Assembly: GCA_023974075.1 (NCBI GenBank)
Contig: CM043801.1
Coordinates: 5,291,769-5,355,768 of the forward strand
Reading direction: 5' to 3'
DNA from: Chaenocephalus aceratus
Lineage: Eukaryota > Chordata > Actinopteri > Perciformes > Channichthyidae
DNA length: 64,000 nt
Notes under the pieces: generated by a model
What the model saw: the letters and a program-made list of their open reading frames with translations, nothing else
Databases searched by the model: none
Told to the model about the DNA's origin: nothing
Made by a program: the position numbers and the translations under genes
Shown here: in pieces, positions 47,473 through 58,112 of the stretch
How positions within the stretch are numbered: the first letter of the stretch is position 1
Layout of the letters: every line of letters starts with the position of its first letter

Positions 47473-48040
47473 TGCCGTGAGACTGGGTTGGCCTACCAGC
47501 TTGTCCCATTTCAGTCCCAATTTTTCCACATGTATTTACCTCCGTGAACAAATCACTCCCTGTTGTTGTCCCTTTCATTGACTGCATGGCTGCCAGCTCC
47601 TCCGTGATTTTGAAGTCCGGAGTTATCCCACGTAGGAAGATGAGTAGCTGGGCAGTGTCACGTACATCGCAGCTCTCATCCAAAGCCAAGGAAAAAAAGT
47701 CGAAGTTGACCGCTCTGTTCTGCAGCTGAAGCTCCAGATTTCCCGCGATGTCCTCAATCCTCCTCGTAACGGTGCGTCGGGACTCGGGAGAGGGGCACTT
47801 TCTCAAATGCCTCCTTTTTCTCCGGGCATATTAGTGCGGCAGAGTCCAACAAACACTCCTTAATGAACTCTCCGTCCGAAAACGGTTTACTTTTTTTTGC
47901 AATTTTGTGGGATAAGCCATAACTCGTCTTGACAGCTGCATGTGAAAAGTTGTTGTTGGCTTTGCAGCTTAGCTAGCAAAGCATCCGACTCCTTTGCCCG
48001 CTCTTCCTCAGACAGGTTCTTGTATTTATCTGCGTGTTTG
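47438..48040 (-). pseudogene. hAT-i transposase, N-terminal part
   Basis: Minus strand begins in the remains of a zinc-finger end (K-H-A-D-K-Y-K-N-L-S-E-E-E-R) and, after a stop and frame shift, reaches R-R-T-V-T-R-R-I-E-D-I and F-F-S-L-A-L-D-E-S-C-D-V-R-D-T-A-Q-L (first catalytic Asp). It ends F-T-E-V-N. The foldback element cuts it at 47497. Between 48043 and about 48180 another small insertion (TGGGCGTAGGAAGCATCC...) replaces the zinc-finger start. Confidence 0.85.
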
Positions 48041-48237
48041 GTACATGGGCGTAGGAAGCATCCTGAATGTGGGGGGGACATTTTTAACGGGGGTTTGGGG
48101 ATCCCCACTACGAAAAAATATATAGATTACCTGTATTCTGGTGCATTTTAATAGGCTTGTCCCCTTATAAAGCAAAAATATGTTTTTAGGCTCTGGACAA
48201 AAATGGCTCTTTTGATTGTAAAGGTTGCCAACCCCTG

Positions 48238-48724
48238 GGTGTAGTTTCAATGTTTAAACAATTGTATTCATCAAAGTGTATGAGTGACATAGAGCAAGTG
48301 ACTTTTACAAACTTTTTACACAGAGTACCACCTCAAATAATATTGGGCTCTTCTAGTAACACCATCATAGACCTTCCTGGGTACCACCGAGATAAAGGAT
48401 TTAATATGACATGCCATATGATGCTCTCATTTGTTAGTGACATTCCACATGCAAATACTCACAACATTAGGCTGAGGTTCATCCTGAGACAAGTCCATTG
48501 GCAGGTTATCTTCCGCTCTTGTAGAAGTGGTTGTGCTTCTTGTTGCTACCGGCTAAAATAAACATAATTAAAGACATTTTGAGTGTCTAACATGTGCTGT
48601 AATACACAACACATTATTTATTCCTAAACTTGCAGAAAGAAAAACTAAAGTGTGACATTTAATCACATATTTATATATCAATCTTATACACCTTGAATTC
48701 TTGTTGGCCAATGATACACATAAC
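48238..48724. other. Stretch between hAT-i and the THAP exons
   Basis: Minus strand at 48455-48555 shows an acceptor-like TTTATTTTAG followed by an open stretch (V-A-T-R-S-T-T-T-S-T-R-A-E-D-N). This could be a third THAP exon, but its phase does not fit the donor at 48724, so I do not call it coding. Confidence 0.35.
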
Positions 48725-49378
48725 CTTTGAAGATGAGCTGGGACGTTGAATATTGTTGGTGGCACAACGCCATCTTTAAGCCGGACAGTCTGCCCCGTCC
48801 TTTCAAAGTCCTCACTCCTGAAGTGCTCACTGCAGAGCAGTGTCCTGCCAGAGGAAACAAAACCGTCCCTTCTTAGGGCAAGTTCCCATTGCCTTGTCCT
48901 CTCTCCGGTTTTGGGAAACCTGAAAGGTAAAACACGAGAAAGGTAGCCAGACATATAAATTATTGTCAACATTTTCCACCCTTCTTTCCTTTAACATTAA
49001 GGGTAAGGACAAAAATACACATCTAAATGATCATATTTTTGGGGTAATTGTATGTATGTATGTATGTATTTATGCAAACTTTAAGAATAAGACAACCACA
49101 CTAAGAGTTATAAAAAAGGTGTCAAAAAGAAACATTCAATAATTGTGTAAACAAATGGTAGCAAGATATTCTAAAAAGCCTGGGTCAACAACAAGCTTGC
49201 AATACTATTATCTCACATAGCCCCGCTGTTTCTGTGTAGCAGGACTTGTATTGTACATACATCCACTAAGTAACTAACGATTATCCTAATTATAGTCATA
49301 ATATTGTCATATCTTACGGGTTCTTGTTTCGAGACTACGGTGATTAGAGCATCCGTAGGCTGCACAAAAGTCAGGCAT
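48725..49378 (-). CDS. THAP zinc-finger domain encoded by two exons
   Basis: Exon 1 (49378-49318) begins ATG and encodes M-P-D-F-C-A-A-Y-G-C-S-N-H-R, ending at a consensus donor CCC/GTAAGA. Exon 2 (48919-48725) starts after a pyrimidine-rich TTTTACCTTTCAG and ends at CAAAG/GTTATG. Splicing joins phase 1 to give R-F-P-K-T-G-E. The predicted domain is about 85 residues with all THAP hallmarks: C-X4-C, then C-x-x-H (C-S-E-H-F), the invariant W in R-Q-W-E-L, P in F-P-K, and G-V-V-P-P-T-I-F matching the A-V-P-T-I-F box. THAP domains bind DNA and occur in host regulators and in P-type transposases. No catalytic domain is visible downstream. YY1-like AAGATGGCCACC lies at about 49972, upstream of exon 1. 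Confidence 0.8.
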
Positions 49379-50179
49379 CTTCACTGATGGGCGTACTTCT
49401 GTAAACACAAAGCCAGCAATTTCCTGTATCATAATATATCTAAATGTAAGATGTTTTTAACAAGCCAAACCGCTTGGAAGAAATAATTTGCAACTTAGTT
49501 TATGTTGAAAAGAAAGAGCAGTTCTGCCTCTCCCACTGGTGTAATGTTGCTGGGTCAACTTTGTAATACCATCTCACTCACAGCCTCTTGTTATTAGCCA
49601 GCTAATAAATACAACCACATCCACAAAGATTGTCATTTAGACAAAAGATTAGGTTGTCATAAAAATCGTTATTGGTCTCAGGAAAACCGATATAATAATT
49701 GAAAATCTCGATTGTGGTCTCAGCTTTGATAACTTGCGCAAGTAGCCGTGACACACAACTATGCTGCACGATTAAGTCGTTTTTCGAAAAGAAAAGCTGC
49801 AATTTCAACATGTCCAAGCATCCTGTATCATAGCCATGCTAATAATGTTTATAATAAACCAAACCGTTTGTAAATCAGTCAAGATTTCAGCGAGTTAAGA
49901 GTATGTTTGTGCAGATCACTTACCTTACAACAGCTACCATAGAGCGTACCAGAGTAGTTGTTGACTGTGGCAAGATGGCCACCGGTGAGCTACGCTGGCG
50001 ACTCCCCCTTCAGCCATCTAGCCTTCACATATACATCTATGTGTATAATGACGGATAGATGACGAATAAATTAACATATAATAAATAGTTGCATTCGGTT
50101 TTTAGCACCTGGCTGATAAGGGCACACACTCTTGGTAATGATTGTATAAAAGCAAGGGTGTGCAATAAACAGATACCAT
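49379..50179. other. Upstream region of the THAP exons
   Basis: No coding signal. It includes a short AAGATGGCCACCGG motif near 49972 that could mark a promoter for the minus-strand THAP frame. Confidence 0.35.
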
Positions 50180-50356
50180 CAGTTGGGGTCTCAGACTCCA
50201 TTTACCTGGGGGCCGCTGGACGTAGAGTCTGGGCACGTCTGGGCCGCTTCAAGTATTCCACAAAAAATGTATTAAAAATTACAACATTAACAGTTCTTCA
50301 ACATCTTCTTAACATGAACGGTTCTTCACAACATAACTATGTACAGTTGCTCTTGC

Positions 50357-52033
50357 CTACTCCTTGCTGGTAGAGACCTGGCAGCGCTTCCTCTCACACA
50401 GCTGAGCCACATTTGGTTTGAGGGAGGAAGCAGTTGAAACCCTTAGTATGGCTGGAAGATGTTCATCAGTAAGTTTGGACCTGTACTTTGACTTATTGAA
50501 GTTCGTGGTGGAGAAGAGCTGTTCACACATATATGTGCTCCCAAAAAGGCACATGGTCCGCTTGAACATCCTGGAAAGCTCAGGGAAGGAGGGGGCGATT
50601 CTCTCATGAACTGTCCAAGCTTGTCTGCTTTCCCATTCACTTCCCTGAACTTGGCTTTGAGCTCAGAACTGCACTGCAGGTCAATGAGCTCCATTTGAAG
50701 CACACCAGGGGCATTTTCCACATCAAAGGAGAAGGGTCTGCAAACATTTGGAAAGTGGCTCTGTGTGTCTTGAAGTCTGCAAACCGCTGATCAAATTCCT
50801 CCTGTAACTTCACAATGGCATCAACATACTTCTCACCACTGAATGCTGTGCCCCTGTCCATGTGAGCCTTGCATGCTGGGAAATGGCAGAGGTTTTCCTG
50901 AGGGAGCTGGGCTTTCCATAACACCAGTTTTGTAGAGAATGCTTAGACATTGTCATATGCTGCACTGCCAAGCTGGCCCTGGCCCTGCAACTTCTTATTC
51001 AGTGCATTCAGCTCCTGCGTGATGTCAACAAGACAAGCTACGTCCATGAGCCATTTGGGATCACTCAGCTCGGGAACAGCCATCCCACCCTTCTCCAGCA
51101 TGAATACTTTCAGTTCTGTTCTCAACTCAAAAAACCTCTTCAGGACGTGTCCCCTGCTGAGCCAACGCACCTCTGTGAAGTAGAGCACATCCTCATATTC
51201 TGACTCAATTTCCTCCAAAAAAGCACGGAACTGGCGGTGCTTTAAGCCCCTGGATCTGATACGGTTGATGCATTTCACAACAACAGACATCACATTGTCA
51301 AACTTCAAGCATTTGCTGCAAAGGGCCTGCTGATGGATAATGCCGTGCAGAGCAAGCCTCACACCCTCCTCCTCCAGTTTTCTTTGAACAAGTGCCACCA
51401 GCCCATTTTTCCTCCCTGTCATTGATGGCGCTCCGTCGGTCGTAATTCCAACAAACCTCTTCCATGGCAGACCAATATCCGCAATGGCATCACTCAGTTG
51501 CTGGAATATCTCCTGAGCGGTGGTCTGGCCACGCATTGGTTTCACTGGAAGCAACTCCTCTGTCACTTCAAACTTGTCATCAACACCACGGACATACATT
51601 GCGAGCTGAGCGGTGTCAGTGATGTCCGTGCTCTCGTCAAGAGCCACAGAGTATGCACAGAAAAGTTTGGCTTTGTCGCACAGCTGATTATATACGCCAC
51701 TTGATAAGTCAGAAATGCGCTCTGCCACTGTGTTAGCTGACAGGCTGATGTTGTTAAACTGACCCTTCTTTTCCAGACAGACTATACTTGCAGCCTGCAA
51801 CATGTACTTTTTTATAAACTCGCCTTCCGTAAACGGCTTGCCCGCCTTTGCAATCATCTCACTCAGCCACATAGCTGGCTTCGACTATCAGCCTCATTGC
51901 TTCCTTTCTTGAAGAGATTTTGTTGCTTCCATAGAATTTTTTTTTAGCTCTGTGACTCTTTTCTCTCTCTCGTCTCCCAGGTATTTTGCATACTCTGCAT
52001 GTTTAGTTGAGTAGTGACGTTTTACGTTATACT
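50357..52033 (-). pseudogene. hAT-ii transposase, main part
   Basis: From the zinc-finger end (Y-K-E-Y-N-V-K-R-H-Y-S-T-K-H) through a 309-codon open stretch (51872-50943). The open stretch carries Y-S-V-A-L-D-E-S-T-D (first Asp), G-I-T-T-D-G-A-P-S-M-T-G (second Asp), L-H-G-I-I-H-Q-Q-A-L-C and V-R-W-L-S-R-G. Shifted frames follow with W-K-A-Q-L, F-D-Q-R-F-A-D-F-K and the dimerisation block C-L-F-G-S-T-Y-M-C-E-Q-L-F-S (50357-50569). At least three frameshifts break the C-terminal half. It belongs to the same GTF2IRD2/ZBED-like hAT group as hAT-i but is clearly a different family. Confidence 0.9.
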
Positions 52034-52444
52034 CCTTGTACAGGGTTGCCAACTCTCACGCATCTGGCGTGTGACACACGCTTTCACTCTCAATCTCACG
52101 CTCTCACGCTGCCCAAACTATTCTCACGCCAAAAACAAGAATACCGAAGACTAGAAACGGTTTTGAAAACTTTTGTCACGTAGTGATCGTCTTCTCAATA
52201 GAACATCTTTGATAATGTCTTCTGGCCAATCAGAATCAAGATAACGGCGTGGTGTTGTTGCAGGAAGTCCCGACGGAGAATACTTTTGCGGTAGTACATC
52301 TCTATACATCGATACAACATTACGTGTTGATAGAAATCAACACGTAATGAAATAAGACTCCACGGTTTGATGATTGATAGGTGTGTGGGCTGTCTGTCAT
52401 GTTGACACACAGAACAATGGGGGCTATCAACCCTTATCCACAAT

Positions 52445-53777
52445 CATGGCCGTATCTACCATTGAGGTCACCGAGGTCCGGACCTCGGTAATATTTTCCG
52501 AGCTGTGTATAACAAAACTTGTGAAATAATTGCACTAAACGGGGTTCTTTGTAGTACTTCCATTTACTGACGATGGGGGCGCTGCATAACTACGTAGCCT
52601 CTGTTAAAGCAAACAGAAGAAGACGACATGTATCAACAAACCACCACAGCCCGGACTTGTATCGGAGCAGCGAAGGAGTGATGAGATATATAGAGATCTG
52701 AGTCCAGCGGGCTGCTTGTGTTTCTGTTCATCAGGACATCATATGACCAGTCAGTGGACGTCCGACAACATGCACACTAACTTATATTGCAGCTAGTAGG
52801 CTATACTTTGGTTTAAATTGCGTGAATAAACTAGCTAGAGAGCTAAAGTTAATTACGTTCATACAATGTCAGAAGGATTACGTTGTAATGCTTTTCTTTC
52901 ATTTCAATTTGAGTAAAACATTGAAGATATAACATTGTATTGTTTTCTTTTTACACTGACTCAGATATAATGAAAAGACTACGTCAGTCGAAGCTCAGCT
53001 TTGGTAAGGAAGAGACGGGACAGGCAGAGAGAAAGAGAGAGAGATAGAACGAGAGAAAGTGATGGAAGTCAGGGAGGAACTGGAGTCACACAAAAATAAT
53101 GTAGGCTTAATAAGCCCATCTATTTATCTATCTATGTATCTATAACAATAGTCTTCATTTACAATAGGCATAATTTTAAAACATACATCGTTATGATGTC
53201 ATAATAACATACAATTGTATAAAACACAATTTGCTTACATCTTTGTTCTCTTTTGAGAATCAAACAAAACAGATTTAAATTTAAAAAAAAGAATGCAAAC
53301 AAACAAGTGAAATGAACTAAATAGCTGAATTGCTTTTAATTCACTGGCAGGAGCGACAAGTGAGGAGGAGACAAGTGAGGAGGAGCAAACAGTGAACAAC
53401 GAGGGAGATATTAAACAAAAAGAAAGAGTAGAGGACAGAGAGAGTAATGAACAGGAAGACTAAAGACGATGGAAGAGAGGCTGCAGGTTATGGAAAGGAG
53501 AGAGACATGGAAAATGAATGTTACAATGTGTTGTGATCATGTTAGCCTCTTCTGCATGTCCAGATCATTAATAGTAACAATCAACTGATTATTATGTATT
53601 ACACTTTTAAAATTATTTATGCTGACATTGTCAGCCCACTGACATGGGTTGAAATCAATATATTATCCAATTTGTGACCCCCCACAGGACTTAAAAAGCA
53701 CCTAAATCATTAAAATCCCCCGAACCCCCCTAGCATGTTTGGACCTCGGTATTTAGGAAATCCTGGATACGGCCCTG
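52445..53777 (+). mobile_element. Element F: hAT element nested in E
   Basis: Starts CATGGCCGTATCTACC and ends GGATACGGCCCTG. TCCACAAT is duplicated exactly at 52437-52444 and 53778-53785. Near the ends ACCTCGGT(A) motifs recur in both orientations, including a CCGAGGTCCGGACCTCGG palindrome at about 52470. Confidence 0.95.
52970..53463 (+). CDS. Two-exon truncated frame retained in element F
   Basis: Exon 1 (52970-53003) reads M-K-R-L-R-Q-S-K-L-S-F and ends in a consensus donor G/GTAAGG. Exon 2 follows a CTGGCAG acceptor at 53350 and reads, in phase, A-T-S-E-E-E-T-S-E-E-E-Q and on to a stop at 53461. A start of the M-K-R-x-R-x-x-x-L-x-S-F form is common in TTF/ZMYM-type hAT proteins. The product would be about 50 residues, acidic, with no catalytic part. 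The rest of the transposase has been deleted. Confidence 0.5.
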
Positions 53778-54919
53778 TCCACAATGTAAAGTAATTCACA
53801 CAGCTTCTTCCCTCTTCTCTCTGTGAGGAGCAGCAGGTTCAGCTTTCAGAACAAAGTAACACTAAACTAAAATGGCATTCATTTGTTTAAATATGTCGTG
53901 TAGTAATAGATGTATTTATTTTTCTTCTCAAGAGAGTACCAGAATGTGTATTTTATGTTAGTATTTCAAAAAATCTCCTGGGGGAGAATCCCCTCAGACC
54001 CCCCTACAGGGGTTGGGCTTTCAGCATGTCAGCTCTTTCAGCTGTGGGGAGATTGCAGGATTGGCTCCAGGTCGCCCTTTTTATTTACTACAAGACAAAT
54101 GTGCCTTTTTATTTCATACAGTTCAATTTGGATTGAGACAGGGAAATAATCTAAACCTCACGCGTGGCGTTTCACTGTCAAGGGGAGCGTGTATGTAATT
54201 ACATTGCAAATACTGACTTCACCCCAACAAAATACTCTCTGGCAACTGCCGACCCGTATTGCGCATTGCAGATCTAAGATCCAGTAGAAATGATAAAAGT
54301 AAAAGTCTGCTGCTTATTGTTCTACTAGGCCAAATAGAGTCAAAGAGTAGATGAGAGTGAGAGTGTGTTAATTAATATGTTTGGCAGTTTGGAGTAAGTC
54401 TGTAGATTTGTTTGTGTCTGTGTGTTTCATGTTTAGGCCTCTCACGATAATTAATTTTGTTGGATACATTTTCCAGGAAATTATTGCGATAAACAATAAT
54501 ATTGTCGGCACCGTTGTATGACCATTTTAGTCCCCTGACATAATGATAATATATAATAATAATTGAAGTACATCCTTTCGAACTGCTAGTCACATCCTCA
54601 TGTAAATGGAAATGTATCGAGTTCATTTTTATTTATCGTACGATAAGTCAATTAATTGCTTATCGCGACAGGCACACAATAAAACAGTGGAAACAAACAT
54701 GTGTTTGACTTTCATTAGTGAATGAAACTTTGTGCCCTTTATAGTCTGTGTCCAATTTTGTGTATTTGTATATATTGTATATATCCTATATCCTATATAT
54801 ATGCTAAGGTCCCGCTGCTGACACGATAGCAGTCATTTAGTGCGCATATGTGTAATTAAACCCATGATATCAAAATCTCACTCCAGCCAGGTACCTAAAG
54901 TTGGCAACCCTGCCTTGTA

Positions 54920-55066
54920 TACTATACAGCGATTTTCTCTGTGCATATAAGGCACGTTGCATTTCCCCTGTACTCGACAAAAAAATATTCAGTCTGCCCC
55001 TTCTCCTGAAATCTTCTGTGGTCATCATCGACTTTTCTTTTCCCTGAAAGTTTTGATGTAGACATG
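54920..55066 (-). pseudogene. hAT-ii transposase, N-terminus
   Basis: Minus-strand ATG at about 55066 reads M-S-T-S-K-L-S-G-K-R-K-V-D, then R-R-F-Q-E-K and C-L-I-C, the first cysteine pair of the zinc finger that continues at 52033 beyond element E. A short frame disruption lies exactly at the target duplication. Confidence 0.75.
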
Positions 55067-55272
55067 ACTGGGCGATATATTTTCCTTCCACTCCCTCTGT
55101 CACTTTTGGATCACTCGCTGCACGCATTTGATTGACGTGGCAGAGTTCCCTCGGAGGGGGGAGGGGCGAGGTCGCGGGCCTGGAGTCTGAGACACCTGAA
55201 TTATCATAGAGAGTCCGACCATCATTCAGCCGGGGACGCTACAATTATTATAGTGAATGTTTAAATTATATC

Positions 55273-55378
55273 AATAAAGATTAAGCCCCAGAAAGCACAT
55301 GGCTACTTAGCATGCAAAATGACTCGTTCTGCATGTTAAGTAGTCATGTGCTTTCGTGTTATCGGCTGAATCTTTATT
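55273..55378. repeat. 106-bp foldback hairpin
   Basis: AATAAAGATT(A/C)AGCC, AAAGCACATG and CTACTTA occur inverted on both sides of a ~14-nt loop. The inner stem of about 24 bp has two or three mismatches, and an asymmetric bulge sits near the base. Confidence 0.9.
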
Positions 55379-57386
55379 TATTGATTAGATCACGTTACTC
55401 TGATGATAGTGTTCAATACAACCTATATGTCTGAACTTGATCCTTAGAGTAATGTGTTACGGAGCCTTCTCTTCAATATTGTTTCCACATAACGAGCATT
55501 TTGTGCTGCTCTTTCCCAATGTGGAAGAAGAATGTGTGAAAGCATACAGCATTACAGCACAATGCGGGGTGTGTCTCTGGATATCTCTAGACTGGAATAG
55601 CGGGGGCGCCCCGTGAACTCGCCTCGCAGGTGTACACGCCAGGACAGAGTACATTTGACTCGAGACAAAAATCGGCACTCGAGTCCGACTCGTTTGTCAT
55701 TATATCACTGGTGTGTGTATGGGTAGGAAAAAACCTTTTTACAATGACTTCTGCTCAAATGCATGTGTCTATCTGGGGACGACTTAAAAGCCAATAGAGA
55801 TGGTGGAGATGTTCACTCCTGGAACAGTGTGCATTAGTGGCCCCTGTAGGTTTCCTTCTCTGAAGGAAAGACTGCAACAGATTTCTGCATAGAAGAGTAA
55901 GGTTGACTGAAAGTGTGCCCTTGCACTTCTGCAACTTGAATTAGTGTTCCCCCAGCAAGACATCTAACCCCCTGTGCTGCTAAGACTGAGACTTGGCATT
56001 TGCAGTGATTTCTCTAGAACTGACTAGTCACACATTCCTGTTCTACTGGTTGTTTTGCTACATTTTGCTCAGATGTGCTGTCAAATCCAGCATCACTTTT
56101 ATTCTATACAAATTGTGAAAGAAAGTACAACTGTGGAATAAATATTGGGATCTGTATGCACTATAATGCATTAGATCAAAATCAGTTTCTGAGAGTCCTC
56201 CTGCTTTGGTTGGCTACCATCTAACCCTAAATCCCACAACCATTCTAGCCATCCCCCCATCAACCAGTGTCTTCTTAAGGAAGGCCTTTGATGCTTTACA
56301 TTGCCTTGTGAGAGAAATACACTCGTATGTAAATTAAGAATAAGTACAGTCTACTGCTACATTGAGAAATTACAAAATATCAGGATGCATTAAATGTAGC
56401 AAGAGACACATTTACACTCAGTAATTGCTCAAGGAAATTGTCATAGCCAACTTTATACTTCCTCTAATGGCCTATTGTTTTTTATAAGGAACATTGCTAG
56501 GATACTTTTTTATTTAGGAAGTCTACGTAACATTGAAAAGTTAAATGTTTAGATTAATACACTGAATTAATACCCCTTGTATTATACTTGTCTTTAAAGG
56601 CCTCAAGTGGTCATTTTATTGTCTTGATGAATGAAAGATATTATGAAATGTGATGAAAAAAAAGTACAAATGCATTCTATGTCACAAGATTTTTTGTTAA
56701 AGGGCCACCAGCCCGAAACAGCCAGTATTTCCTCTGTAAGATTGTATAGACACTTTGCATTGTATAACTAATGGGCCTGACACACCAAGCAGTCACCTGA
56801 GGACTCGCCGACGCCGACGCCGGCTGTTGCGTCGCCGTGTTCTCCTGCGTCTTGGCCATGTGTCGCACGGGAACACACCGCAAAGACTTCAGTGCGTGAG
56901 TGGCAATAACTCTCCTTACCAGCAGGCGGCGGTAGTGTGTATTCGTCATTCAAAAGAGGCAAAAACCAGAAGACAGAGAAGAAGAACAGACCGTGATATA
57001 AACAAACAACAAATAGCGTGTGCTTTCCATTTTCACTCTCGTCCATCGGAAACATGTTTCGTGCGGCACTGGAGCTAGATTTGGGTTCTGCCCGCTCTGT
57101 ATTAATGTCATGTTGACAGGATATCATCATGTAGGCGTTGATAACAGCTCATTATAATGTTGTGTTATGTGTGTATGAAGGTGCGAAATAAAGTTTTGCA
57201 TTGCCTATCCTGCTATTTGTGTTCTTTTAATCACACAGCGATAAGAAACAATAACAATGTGCCTACATAACTGTCAGTTGCAGCCCTAGCATTAGTATTG
57301 TTTATAGTAACAGCTACAACATTAAAATACTTCTAGGCAGATTGAGGAGGATAATGGGAGAATGAACAAAGAAACATCCATCTGAA
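55379..57386. other. Stretch with no recognisable gene
   Basis: Unique-looking sequence. 56760-57090 is GC-rich with GACGCCGACGCCGG motifs that might be one end of an unplaced MITE. Frames there lack any domain. Confidence 0.4.
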
Positions 57387-57500
57387 TAATAATAACTTTA
57401 TTTGTATCGCACCTTTCATTCAGGGGATTGCAGTTCAAAGTGCTTTACATCAGTAAGAAATAAGATATAAAATCAGTGTAAAACAAGCAGCAAGAGCAAA
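57387..57500 (-). repeat. LINE/SINE 3' tail on the minus strand
   Basis: AATAATAATAACTTTATTTG then GCACCTTTCATTCA and CAAAGTGCTTTACATCA, the complement of the 3' end shared by many fish L2-like retroposons. Confidence 0.6.
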
Positions 57501-58112
57501 GCATAAAGTGGGATCAAATAATGCAGATATATTATATACAGTTGCAAGAAAAAGTATGTGAACCCTTTGGAATTACCTGGATTTCTGCATAAAATGTGTT
57601 CTGATCTTCATCTAAGTCACAACAATAGACAAACACAGTCTGCTTAAACTAATACCACACAAACACTATGTTTTCATGTTTTTATTGAACACACCATGTA
57701 AACATTCACAGTGCAGGGTGGAAAAAGTGTGTGAACCCCTAGGCTAAAGACTTCTTCAAGAGCTAATTGGAGTCAGGAGTCAGCCAACCTGGAGTCCAAC
57801 CAATGAGACGAGATTGGAGGTGTTGGTTAAAGCTGCCCTGCCCTATAAAAAATACACACCAGTTTTGAATTTGCTATTCTTAAGAAGCATTGCCAGATGT
57901 GAACCATGCCTCGCACGAAAGCGCTCTCAGAAGACCTATGATTAAGAATTGTTGACTTGCATTTCATTTCATTCAAACCTTTATTTATACAGATAAATCC
58001 CATTGAGATCATTGATCTCTTTTTCAAGGGAGACCTGCTCAAGTAGTTCCACATGAAACATAAAAACATAAATAGAACAACAAAAGGACATCATACAGCA
58101 TCATTTACATAA

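Larger units (their letters stand above)
44428..47490. mobile_element. 3.06-kb foldback element with ~0.5-kb inverted ends and 7-bp target duplication
   Basis: Starts CAACCCAGTCTCACGGCA and ends TGCCGTGAGACTGGGTTG. GCCTACC is duplicated exactly at 44421-44427 and 47491-47497, and its removal restores the interrupted hAT-i reading frame. The arms 44428-44958 and 46985-47490 are inverted copies, clearly above 90% identical by eye, with one ~17-bp indel. No frame inside shows a transposase. The 7-bp duplication and long arms do not match Tc1, hAT or Harbinger; MULE- or Dada-like superfamilies are possibilities only. Confidence 0.92.
42025..48237 (-). mobile_element. hAT-i: autonomous-type hAT element split by later insertions
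   Basis: Left end CAGGGGTGGGCAATTA (42025) and right end TTGCCAACCCCTG (ending 48237), both typical hAT ends (CAGGGGTxGGCAA). Between them, on the minus strand, lie three transposase fragments in the correct order. The 8-bp flanks (ATCTAGAT and GGTGTAGT) do not match, so I pair the ends by coding order, not by target duplication. Confidence 0.65.
52041..54912. mobile_element. Element E: hAT element nested in hAT-ii
   Basis: Starts CAGGGTTGCCAACTCTCACG and ends AGTTGGCAACCCTG, a 14-bp inverted repeat. CCTTGTA is repeated at 52034-52040 and 54913-54919; an eighth base may have mutated. Removing it brings the two hAT-ii coding parts together. Next to the left end the motif TCTCACGC recurs three to four times. 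Confidence 0.9.
50180..55198 (-). mobile_element. hAT-ii: second autonomous-type hAT element, split by E and F
   Basis: Left end CAGTTGGGGTCTCAGACTCCA (50180) and right end TGGAGTCTGAGACACCTG (ending 55198) are inverted over the TCTCAGACTCCA core. The minus strand encodes a hAT transposase from about 55066 to 50357, interrupted by element E. The 8-bp flanks do not match. Confidence 0.75.

Noticed and set aside
48455..48555. Third THAP exon
   Set aside because: An acceptor and an open stretch exist, but the phase does not match the exon 2 donor and either join leads quickly to a stop.
56677..57130. GC-rich overlapping frames on both strands
   Set aside because: Driven by GACGCC-type repeats; no domain or splice signal, likely an anonymous MITE end.
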